NCBI GenBank assembly: GCA_027922465.2
Contig: BQMF02000018.1
Span: 62,001 to 126,000, forward strand
Direction: 5' to 3'
DNA length: 64,000 nucleotides
Source of the DNA: Turritopsis dohrnii
Taxonomy: Eukaryota; Cnidaria; Hydrozoa; Anthoathecata; Oceaniidae
A program made the translations under genes and the position numbers. Positions 12,605 to 22,825 of this stretch are shown here, piece after piece. The notes beneath the pieces were generated by a model. That model was given only the letters and a program-made list of their open reading frames with translations. It was not told the origin of the DNA and did no database searches. Within the stretch, counting starts at the first letter, position 1, and the number at the start of each line of letters is the position of its first letter.

Positions 12605-12960
12605 AAATTTCACTGTTATTGTAAAGGGAGCTGGAAACTAAGATGCTTTTTGATTTCATTGAATAACACAAAAACGGGTCCTGCTGGTACCACTTCCGTT
12701 TTCACATTCTTTCGTTAGATAAAAAAATGAATTCGTATAACGAAGGAAATTTCAAAATTACCTTAGCAACGGTGACCGTTCTCCCTAGCAACAGCAAATT
12801 GATGGTTGTCAATTGAGCACGAAAACTAATATAAGTTGAGTATGTTTTTAAATAGTATCTACATGCGCGATTAAAAGCGCATATTAACAAACTCTAGGAG
12901 CGTTATAGCGAGCGCTAGCAAGATCGCGCGCCTCATAATGAGAAGACTGTCGTTTATTTG
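12605..12960 (-). repeat. Dispersed repeat, copy with unoccupied Harbinger target site
   Basis: This stretch is the reverse-complement relative of the two flanks at about 51560-51780 and 53601-53740. Shared blocks include TTGCTGTTGCTAGGGAGAA, AAATTTCCTTCGTTATA and the TAAAGGGAG…GGAAACTAAGATG part. It carries a single TTA where the other copy holds the 1.8-kb Harbinger element. A short - strand open frame (12702-12890) is not evidently conserved. The family is unknown to me. Confidence 0.7.
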
Positions 12961-13314
12961 GGGCCATTCAAATTCAATAGAGTCTCTCAATTTCAAAAGA
13001 AAGATCATGAAATAAGGAAAAGTTTGAACATATTCAAATATTTAATTTTAATGTTCATTGAAAATGATAAACACAAAATGACATTTTTTATCGAATATAT
13101 TTCCATTTTTTTCAATAATCATTAAAAAACGAAAGAGAATTACAGCCTTTAGTTGTGTTTTAAAACTTCCTATTTTATTGAAGTATGCAAAAGAAGAGTT
13201 GTAAAACATTGACCATTCGCAATTTTCAGAAAAAATGTAAAAGAGCACTCGCAAAAGGTCAAAATGTGATCGCAAATTGCAAATTGCGAACGGCTAATTC
13301 GAACTCTCTGCAGA

Positions 13315-13479
13315 CAGTGGTGGATCTAGAGGGAAGTCACAACTTGTGGAGAAGCGCATTAACATAATTTGTGAATTCAGTTCATTTTATCAATGGGATT
13401 ATTTGAACCTTTTTCTTTTATGTTTGAATTGCTAACACTTTCCTACACAAGTTGCAGCTTACCTCTGGATCCGCCACTG
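13315..13479. mobile_element. hAT-like MITE, 165 bp
   Basis: The ends CAGTGGTGGATCTAGAGG and CCTCTGGATCCGCCACTG are near-perfect inverted repeats of the CAGTGG…GGATC type common in hAT-derived MITEs. No clear target duplication remains. Confidence 0.6.
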
Positions 13480-14399
13480 GTAATTTTAGTGGAAATAGAT
13501 TTTCATATTGTATATTATTATATTAAGTTATGTATAAACAATATAATTTTAATCTTCTTGTAATCCTGTTAGCTGCCATGGTTAAAATTTTTGAAATGCC
13601 CAAGTTTCTCCTGCTCCTATTAATGCAAGTTATGAAAGATTTCATGTAATGTTTACTTAAATATATCACCAAATCCACATTTCTGGCAAAATTTGGAAGG
13701 CCGTGCACAAAGAACAATTGGAAGGTCCTGATATTAAAGTTGGCAGTCACTTGCAGATTTGGTCATAAATAGCCAAGGTTTTAAACAAGTTCGGTTGTAT
13801 AGATTTAATAGTTTAATAGTGTTGTGAAAGTCTTCAATCCCATACAGCCTTTTTTCAAATGATTTTAGTACACTTCTATTGAATATCATTTTATTCTCCA
13901 TGTGAAGTCATATTTTGGGAATTGTGATAGACCTGTTTTCACGTAAGCAACAAGAACAGAATGGATAGTCATTCAGATATCTTGAAAATTAGCCTAAAGC
14001 TATTTCCTCTAGGCCTGATGCAGAAATTGTTCAAGCCATGAGGCTTCTAGTTTGATTTGGAATACAAAATCAAGAATGGTGTTGTAAAATTGTGACAATT
14101 GTAATTCTCAATTTAATAATTTGTAATTTAGGACACTTTACTTTGTAACATTCTTGTTGATACAAATAAATTGTCCAGAACTAATTACTTTAAAGGAAGA
14201 AACTTTCACGGAAGAAACGTTCGTGAGGCGAAGAAATCTTGAAATTTTGGGAATTTACTTTCGCGAATGGCCCATTTGACTATATTTCGTGAGAGTTAAC
14301 TTTCGCGAATGACCCATTTGACTATGTTTCGTGAGAATTAACTCGCAAATAAGGCAGTTCAAAATATTTTTTCCCTATGATTCAAAAAGCAGTCAAGTC

Positions 14400-15781
14400 C
14401 AGGGACGTATCCAGGGAGGATTTGATAACGGTAGACCGGTATTGGCGCGCAAACTCTCGCACCCAAAAAACAAAATTTCGAGAATATCAACTCTTGTTTT
14501 TCGCTCATTACTTCGTGCCCCATCTTCCACATGTGTGAAAAATAAATTTTGTTTACTCTTTTCAGCAGATGCAAGAACAAAAATTTGTAATAATGCATGG
14601 TTTCTATGCGAAGGATGTAATGGGGTACAGTACTTATATTCCAAAGAAGAATCTTTAACTAATTTTTCTGGCGAATAAAAATATTTACTATCGCATTCCT
14701 CCCTTCCTCTTGAAACACTTTCAAAAAATTCCAGGTTTGAGTGTTCATTGTAAATTCCGCCATAATTTTCTGTAAGTAAAATATAGAAACCGGGTGGCTT
14801 TTTGAAATATCATTTTCCACATTGTGATAACACCTGGTGGTTCAGATTAATTTGATAAGTCTCTTGTTTGGATTTTATTAGGTTCTTGAATACATTTTTG
14901 TTCAGTCGAATATCACCTGTAGAGGAAAGAAATTTTAGAGCGTTCCTAACAATTCTTTCAACAGCCTTAAGCGCTATTTCCACAACTACTTTTGATCGAA
15001 ATATTTCAACAGAGAAAAAAATTTAACATGCGCATTAAATATTTTCTGCTTTTCAAGCGAAAAATTCCTTTTCTCTACTGTGCGAATGCGAGTTAAAATA
15101 ATTTCAACTCTCTATCGAAATCACTTTGCGAAAAAATATTCGTCCCATCAAAATCGTGAAAAATGTGCTGACACTTTGTGTATTAAATTGAATAGCAATC
15201 CTGTCGAACAATTCAGAAAAAAGAATTATAGCAGACGGTTTCTACTTGTGGTTGCTTTCGAAGTAACTTCTGTATTTTTATTCTCCTATTGAATATAAAA
15301 ACCAGCTAAACCAGTTCAACTTTTTATGTGGAATTCTATGATCAAAATATTTCTAGCAGAAATTGATCTCCTCTAAAATTTTCGCTCAAAAAATTTCGAT
15401 CAAACGTGGCCGTGGAAATAGCGCTTTAACCTGAAAAATAGAAACGAATGAAACAATAACACAGAATTTCGGATGCTGTAAATTTTGTAGCACATGCGCA
15501 TCAGATTTAAACATTGGCAGAAATTGTTTGTCGCATGTGTGTGCATCGTGATCCAGGGTTCAAACTTTCGTGGGGAAAATATTGATGTTTTCCTGTAACA
15601 AGGACTAAAAGCAAATGTCACAATGTTAAATTTTAATATCATTGTATGTCTGGAGAGTGCATTTTTAGAGCATTTGGAGGTACAAATTTCCAAATTTTTT
15701 CCAACCATGGCGGCGCCTTCATGGGTCACTGCACTCTGATTATGTACCGGTATGCGCAAAAAAACTCTGGATATGTCACTA
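14400..15781. mobile_element. hAT-like element with 5-bp target duplication (copy 1), nested
   Basis: It starts CAGGGACGTATCCAGGG and ends CTCTGGATATGTCACTA, with near-identical 5-bp flanks (AAGTC and CAGTC). It is the inverted-orientation relative of the element at 19840-20910, sharing the GTATTGG…CCGGTA, TCGCACCCAAAAA and terminal parts. Short frames inside (for example 14331-14678) are by-products. It lacks recognisable transposase. Confidence 0.75.
14970..15425. mobile_element. Harbinger-type MITE with TTA duplication, innermost of a three-level nest
   Basis: The inverted ends are AGCGCTATTTCCAC and GTGGAAATAGCGCT, with TTA on both sides (14967-14969, 15426-15428). The related element at 19840-20910 lacks this segment and reads CAGCC-TTA-ACCTG at the same point. 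That is exactly the predicted empty site. Confidence 0.85.
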
Positions 15782-15958
15782 CAGTCAAAGTATAAACAAG
15801 TTAGTCAAAATACAAACAAGAAATATATGTTTGTAGTGTGACAACTTGTTTTGAAAGTTTCAGTGAAAAAAGTTACATTTTTTGTGCGAATTAACTTTTG
15901 CGAATGAAGACATTCAGCATTTTTCGCGATTTTGCCAAAAAAGTTTCTTCCTTTAAAG

Positions 15959-18074
15959 CAAACATGGAATTTGTCAAGATTGAGACAAAAAGCAGGGAAC
16001 AAGTTCTTTGCAGAACCTCATTCCCATGGCGAAACTAACATTGAGTTCAGTCAGTATAAGAGTTTTTGACTAGAGTGCTACTCAAAACGAGTGTTCTTCA
16101 CTGCATTATTCTATGCACGTGAAATTGAAAAGAAATTGTTCAAAATAAAAGTGTGGTAATAACCATTTGTTCATTTGAATTATTCATTCCCAAATGCTTT
16201 TGAAAATTAAGTATTATAAGTATTCTCTCTTCATTTTCTGAAAAACTAGCTAAGCCGTAATTTTTCTTCAAAACTTTTTATTAAAAATTTAGAGTGTTCT
16301 GTTTTCCCTTAACAGTGATGTTGTCAATAACTAGATCAAAATTGAGTTGATCAGTCAGTCCTAAAGCTCCATAAAAATTTCCAAGTAAGGCTTACATCCT
16401 CTGCTAAACAGAGTGCAATAATGAAGATGAGAGTTTAATTGAGCGCTGACCAGGTGGTGCATATTTTTTTACAGTTATAAAAATATGGTGGCAGCTGAAA
16501 AAGGGGTGTGCTGTATCAAAATATTCAGTGAAAAGGATAACTTGGTTCAAAATATTCTTTGCATAAAAAATTTTATTGATTATGGAGCTCATCTGCAATT
16601 AAAGCATTAAATTAATATCAAGGTTGACTAACGCACGATGAAATAACTGATGAAATTTTTATCGCATGAATTTCATTATTATAATTTCGTAAGATATTGT
16701 TTCCACAGAAAATAACGTTGCTAAACAAAAAAATCCTCATAAAATACCACTAAAATCAAGATGAAATAACTATACCATTGTGGAAATATTGTGATGTTGT
16801 TCGGCCGATAAGATTGTGTTGTTTCGTCTGTCTTATCTCGTGGTTCGGCGGCCTGCGCTACACGTATATAAAGTCACGGGGTTGTCCAAAATACCAAAGT
16901 AACATAAAGCAATTTTAGTTTGGTTGCTGAGCACAGTAAATGTTGTTCTTCCAAGAAATTAGCAAAAATTGGTGAGCTTTGGCTACATTAATGTAGGTAT
17001 GTCAAGAAAAAAAAAAGAAAAATAAAGATACATAATGGAATACGTTTTGATGGCGAAATATTACTATACATACTTCTATTTTAAGCAGTTTCCTCACTGA
17101 AGGTAGGCTAGACCATAGGCTAAACAGAGAAGGTTCCAATTGAAAACGAGGTCAATCCCGCCAAGAGGTGTCTCAAAGCGAGACAGTCTTTCAATGGCGG
17201 CAACTCTAACATCGCACAGGTAAATTTGATCACGCGTTTATTGTTGAGACGGTTTTCAACTTCCTATTGCCCAGCTAGATATTTTCTCAAACAATTCTAG
17301 TGCTAGATATCTAAGTGCAGAGCAGAAGTGCAGTCAGGGAAACCTTAGATTGATGCATCCCACGAATAAAGTTAGGTAAATAATAATATGATGGATGCTC
17401 CCCACACACAAACTTAATAAGTACCGTGAGTTGGGGCGAGATTCAACTTTGTTGGGCGAGATTCAACATGCTAAAATCAAGCTGCATCTGGTCAATAATT
17501 TAAATACATTATATTTTTAAAACTAAACCAAGTTATACAATACAAAAAAGATTTAAAACATCAAACATTCATGAATGATTAGCTACCATTAAGAAAGAGA
17601 GACTGGCTATTAAAATGTCACGATCCATTTCAGCTAATCTCGTTATGTAACGGGCTTCAAATGTTTTGACGTCAAGATAACCGCGCTGAACAAAACGCAT
17701 TTTGCAATAGGAATGTTGTTTTAGTTTCTCTGTGAGAAAAATGTTTTCATAAGTTTCATGTCAGATTGTTAGATTTTGATATATGATTTAAGGTAGAAGT
17801 TATTATAAGAAACAGTTTAAAATTTTAGGTTTTGACATCAGGTTAGTATAGTATTTCATAAATGGTCAACGGTTCTTTTTGTGTGAATCACAACAGCACA
17901 CATGGCTGCATGAAAATGAAAGTAAATGCCTGGTTTCTACATTGCAAATCAGTTAAGTTGCACCTATTAGGATGAGATAATCTAGTCATAGTCATTGCGG
18001 AAAATGTTGTAATTTGCATCTAGATTTTCAAATTTTTGTGTTGTCTCTTCTTTGCGGTATTTTACCCCCCTGTG
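15959..18074. other. Non-coding stretch with a possible promoter
   Basis: No exon can be supported. TATATAAA at 16865-16872, followed after about 80 bases by a short ATG frame ending in a GT donor (about 16972), could be a first exon, but no downstream exon is recognised. Near 17417 lies ACCGTGAGTTGGGGCGAGAT, whose inverted partner is near 27850 (see findings). Confidence 0.4.
16865..16872 (+). promoter_or_regulatory. TATA-box-like site
   Basis: TATATAAA in a locally GC-richer setting (GCGCTACACG upstream). Role inferred only. It may belong to a transposon. Confidence 0.25.
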
Positions 18075-19280
18075 CAGTTAGGACCACTCGACCAGAATTC
18101 GTCGCTAAAATAATCGTGATTTATTATAAAGAATTGCCTCGATAATTTTATTTTACTCTCCTATTTGAATACATCCGATTGAATGATGACGATCTAGCAT
18201 AGCAACCGCATAGAAACATAGCTCTAGGGAAATTTCGACACGGTAAATTTTTTTTATTTGGGTTGGTGAAACTTTATGCAAAAACAAAACTTTTTACCGT
18301 GTCAAAATTTCCCTTTCGGCTTAGTTTTTCAGAAAATGAAGAAAGAAGAAAACGAACAATTTATACATCTTCGGAGGAGTACCGCTTTTCTAGCGATACA
18401 TTAGCATAAGTTTCAATAATGATTGTAAAATTAAATTTGCGCTATTGTGTGGCGTATTGACAAAACGATTATTAAAATCATTAACATAACAATACCAAAC
18501 ATTGCAACAATAAACTTTCGGGAAGCAATCGGAATGAATAATTCAAACGGACGAATGGTTATTAGATGCTTCACCAGGACATATATATTTCGTAATTATA
18601 CGCCCAGTCCTCCCCTTAGCTTAAACTTAGTGTTCTAGTTATGTTTGGTAGTATATCCCTTGAAAAATTGCTTGGTAAAAAAAGAAGGCCAACTAAATCC
18701 GAGGGTGGTGCGATTGCACCTAAAGCAATCCCCGAGTTACGCCACTGCCTACTTATTTTCGGGATCTGGAAACGAAGTTATTCAATCTGAATACGGAAAA
18801 TAACACAAAAAGTCACGGGCACTCTTCACCCTTCGAAGAAATGGCTGCAAATCCGTGAAATGTTTTTTGTGAAAATATTTAAAAGTCGCCAGCATATAAA
18901 GTTGTGAATCCTAAAAAAGCAAAATGTTGCGAAAGTAGCGAGAATTTTTGTGTTCCCGATCTTTTGTGCCTTTAATACTACGATGAACTTCGTCTGTATC
19001 TCAACGAATTCTATTCAAATATTCTCGGGCTTCATAGAAAAAACACAAATAATTTGTTCTGGATAATTTATTTATATCAACGTGAATGTACAAAGTAAAG
19101 AGTCCTAAGTTACAAATTAAATCAGATTGATAATTATTTCTTTCACGACTTTACAATACATTTCTCAATCTTGTATTCTCAAATCAGAAGAAAACGTTGT
19201 GAATGCACTTCGTCGTGTGGCTGACATAAAGTAGTATGAAACGCTTTTTATCGCAAGTTTTGGTCGAGTGGTCCTAACTG
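18075..19280. mobile_element. Non-autonomous DNA transposon with 5-bp duplication CTGTG
   Basis: The ends CAGTTAGGACCACTCGACCA and TGGTCGAGTGGTCCTAACTG are perfect inverted repeats. CTGTG is present directly outside both (18070-18074, 19281-19285). No transposase is seen inside. A second inverted pair (TTTTTTACCGTGTC-like, about 18240-18310) may be a small internal element. The 5-bp duplications and CAG start match the elements at 14400 and 19840. Confidence 0.8.
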
Positions 19281-19839
19281 CTGTGGAAAACGTGAAAAAT
19301 ACCCCAAAAGAAGTTATTTTGGGGGCCACTGAAGAAGATTTTCCATTTCTCGAAATCTTACGAAACTACGACGACAACGTGGACCACAACACGAGGCAAA
19401 CAAAAGATTCACTTTATTTCATAGATTTGCTTTAAAATGGAAGTCATTTCACACTATACTATTGGGAAATATTTTTAATTTTACTAATATCATTATTTGA
19501 TTTGCACGTTCTACACACAATGTGAAAAGTAATATTTTGAAGTCCTACTGAAAACGAAGACGTGAGAATAGCAATACTTTCAATAAATTTTCCTTGGTTC
19601 CTTCATGATTCTGTCTCAAAGTTCAAAAAACAAACTTCAAAGGCATTATAAATAAACTTCTTAACCCAAGTGTATAGTTTCTGCTTTTTTGTGATTCATT
19701 GAAGATGAATACCTTGTACGTCGTCGTCCACGTTGCTGTCGTACTTTCGTAAGTTCCCTAATCTTTTCAACTGAGTAGCAATGGAAATTGATGGATACGA
19801 CGTGCACTTTTAAATATTTGCACAAAACCCTTAACACAG

Positions 19840-20910
19840 CAGTGACGTATCCAGAGTTTTTTTGGGCATACCGGTACATACATTGGAGTGCAGTAGCCCA
19901 CAAAGGCGCCACCATGGTTGGCGCCGAGTGGGAAAAGTTTGGAAATTTGTACCTCCAGATGATCTAAAAATGCACTCTCCAGACATACAATGACGTTAAA
20001 AATTAGCATATGACATGTCATATATGTTTTTAATCCTTGTTGCAAGAAAACATCAATATTTCTCCCAGGCAAGTTCAAACCCTGGGTCACGATGCACACA
20101 CATGCGCCGACGAACAATTTCTGCCAATGTTTTTAAATCTGATGCGCATGTGCTACAAAGTTTACAGCGTCAAAAATTCTGTGTTATTGTTTCATTCGTT
20201 TATATTTTTCAGGTTAAGGCTGTTGAAATTTCTTTCCATCTCAGGTGATATGCGACCGAACAAAAGTGTATTCAAAAAGTAATAAAATCCAAACAAGAGA
20301 CTTTTCAATTCAATTTGAACGACCAGGTGTTATCACAACGCGGGAAATGATATTTCAAGAAGTCACCCGGTTTCTATATTTTACTTACAGAAAACTATGG
20401 CGGAATTTATAATGAACACTCAAACCTGGAAGTGTTCCAAGAGGAAGGGGGGAATGCGATAGTAAATATTTTTATTCGCCAGAAAAATTAGTTAAACAGT
20501 CTTCTTTAGAATATAAGTACTGTACCCCATTACATCCTTCGCTTAGAAACCATGCATTATTACTAATTTTTGTTCTTGCATCTACTGAAAAGAGTAAACA
20601 AAATTTATTTTTTGCACGCGTGGAAGATGGGGCACGAAGTAATGAGCGAAAAACAAAAGTTGATACGTCAACCCAACAGCAAAATGGGACGTAGGGTTGA
20701 CTGCTTTATAGGGGTTTTTGGGAGTAAATCATAGCATAAAACGACTTATATGTGAAGGTTTGTAAGAAATAAGGTTAAATAACCATTAAAAGATTGTTTT
20801 TACATAAAATATTCAAAGTTTAAAATTCCCGAAATTTCTTTTTTTGGGTGCGAGAGTTTGGGCGCCAATACCGGTCTACCGGTATCAAATCCTCCCTGGA
20901 TACGTCCCTG
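19840..20910. mobile_element. hAT-like element with 5-bp target duplication CACAG (copy 2)
   Basis: It starts CAGTGACGTATCCAGAG and ends CCTGGATACGTCCCTG. CACAG is duplicated exactly outside (19835-19839, 20911-20915). It is homologous, in opposite orientation, to 14400-15781, and lacks the internal Harbinger MITE of that copy. It carries its own extra ~165 bases near 20664-20828 that copy 1 lacks. Confidence 0.8.
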
Positions 20911-21460
20911 CACAGTAACTAGTATCCCGTGTAAAAATTTTTTACAGGTTTTACTTTTGAAAGTGACGTCTCAAAAATGGTGGCGAAAAATTAAATCACA
21001 GAATCAAAAAACAGCAAGTGCATCAGTGTTGTAAGTACTGTAAACTTCCTCTAGTTCCCTAAAAACTCTAACCTTAATAAAAAGAAATAATAGGTGCAGG
21101 TAACATAAAATTTGTTTGAATTAGAGAGAGATCGAATTTGTAGATCCTAACTGTATTACTGAACTCTAAAAAATATACCAAAGCATGTATGATCGTTCAG
21201 TGACAACCAACTGTTACCGAGGTATCGTTGATCAAACATTTGAGTGACGTCAAAGCTCTGTTCGTCACTCCTTCGTCAATGTCTCATTGACCATAAAAAA
21301 TGCGGGTTATTTTCTTAGAGGTTCTAGAGATATTTTCCAAATAACTTCGCATCTCTCAGGCCTTGACATAAAGAAATCTCTCCCACGCGACTAATCGCAC
21401 GCCTAAATTGACAACAACTAATTGGCATGCGCGATTCCAAATTTCGTTACAAATGATGGA
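20911..21460. other. Non-coding stretch
   Basis: No gene is recognised. It lies upstream of the first structured RNA candidate. Confidence 0.4.
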
Positions 21461-21468
21461 ATTTTACT

Positions 21469-21567
21469 TGCTGAAGTCGGGGGGACGATTTAACCAGTGA
21501 ACCCCAAACACTGGAGGCATTGCAGCCCTTATCTTCGACTTCAGTGCATATCAATGCTTTCTTTTTT
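21469..21567 (+). ncRNA. Candidate structured non-coding RNA, copy 1
   Basis: After GGGGGGACGATTTAA comes a hairpin with stem CCAGTG/CACTGG (21494-21499 with 21509-21514) and loop AACCCCAAA. A second stem follows, GCATTG (21517-21522) with CAATGC (21552-21557), and then a run of six T (21562-21567) that could end Pol III transcription. The copy at 22420-22510 has the same order, the same loop and different but complementary stems. There is no tRNA-like A or B box. I do not recognise the RNA class. Transcription is inferred. Confidence 0.4.
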
Positions 21568-22419
21568 AGCTACGAGTTCTTTGTGTTTTATTAATGTAAC
21601 ACCGTGAAAATTCAATTAACAAAATACATCTTTGTTAGTTAACGGAAAACAACTATATAACTATATAATAACAATCACTCAGCATAATTGGTCAGCGCCG
21701 TGAGGTAGCTGATCTTTCATTTACCCGTGTCTGTCAGTCAGTGTGTAATGCTACAGTACTTTACGCCCGCTTTAACGCTCATCATTAGTAACTTTCAATT
21801 TTGCACTACAAACTCGGAAAGTTTAAACCACAACCTTTATTTTTGGAAAAAGAATCGCCAGTTTGTAACAATCTAAGTATACTACAATACAAACAGGGTT
21901 CACTTCACTTAAATGAATAAATAAATTATTCATTTCAATGCGCCTTTTCCCACCCTTAATTTTGATTTAGTGCATTCTGGGAGTGAAACGCTGCTAAAAC
22001 TTGATGTCAACAAGGAGCAAGAATCAGTCGAATAAGTCTTTTGCAGGTAATATAAAAACAACATTATTTGAAGCATATTGAATCAAGACGTTTACAGTCA
22101 CGCATCCCATGTATTTGACAAGAGACAAATTTATCAAGGAGAAAGAAAAAGTCAGGCAAGTTGCATAGATTATTTATTATATGTAAGTTGTGCAAATTAT
22201 GTTTTCCTTTTTCCCTTGCTGAATTTTTCAATTTTACTACATTATGTCCTGTAACAGCGCTGCAAATAATTTTTTACATCAGCCGGTCATCGTGATCATT
22301 AAAAATCAAAGTCTGCCGGCCATGTGGATATATTGCCGGTCAAATATAAGCAAGCATTGAATGTACTCGTTTCATTCATTTCAGTTTTTTAAAAAAGAAT
22401 TGAGAAGGTTGACCACGTT

Positions 22420-22510
22420 TTACGGCAGATGAAAGGGGGACGTTTTAAGTCATGAACCCCAAACATGACAACTGTGCTGCAATTCAGATGCTGCATCTCA
22501 CAGTTTTAAC
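22420..22510 (+). ncRNA. Candidate structured non-coding RNA, copy 2
   Basis: GGGGGACGTTTTAA is followed by the hairpin GTCATG/CATGAC (22449-22454 with 22464-22469) around the identical loop AACCCCAAA. Then comes stem AACTGTG (22470-22476) with CACAGTT (22499-22505), ending in TTTT. Four of six base pairs of hairpin 1 differ from copy 1, yet pairing is kept. GCAGATG upstream (22424-22430) is also complementary to CATCTGC at about 22517-22523. Confidence 0.4.
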
Positions 22511-22825
22511 TTTATTCATCTGCAAATGTTGAAACGTGTTGAGTAGAAATATTACGTTCATTCAATTAAAACTTATATTATTATAAGGACACTCCACCGC
22601 ATGTTGAGTTTTGTTATAAAGAATTCGTAGAAATCTGTACCTGCAGTTAATCTTTATTTCAATATGCAAATATATTGGGGAAAACCCCTACCTTCATTCA
22701 TAGGAAATAGTAAAATCAAATGTATCCGTTAGCAGAAATTCAACTGAAAATGAACCGTTTTTAACAGAAACAATGTATAGCTACTAAACGTAAATAAACA
22801 ATCATAAGATGTCTTTTACAGAAAA

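Larger units (their letters stand above)
14188..15958. mobile_element. TA-inserting element of the TTCGCG family (outer layer of a three-level nest)
   Basis: The left end CTTTAAAGGAAGAAACTTTC and the right end TTCTTCCTTTAAAG are inverted copies, flanked by TA on the left and CA on the right (one change). The subterminal parts carry TTTCGCGAATG blocks as in the other members. The middle is occupied by the element at 14400-15781, which itself holds another at 14970-15425. It has no transposase of its own. Confidence 0.75.

Noticed and set aside
21494..21514. AACCCCAAA loop as a telomerase RNA template
   Set aside because: It would specify a GGGGTTT-like repeat rather than the usual animal TTAGGG, and the loop lies in a very short hairpin. 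No other telomerase RNA feature is seen.
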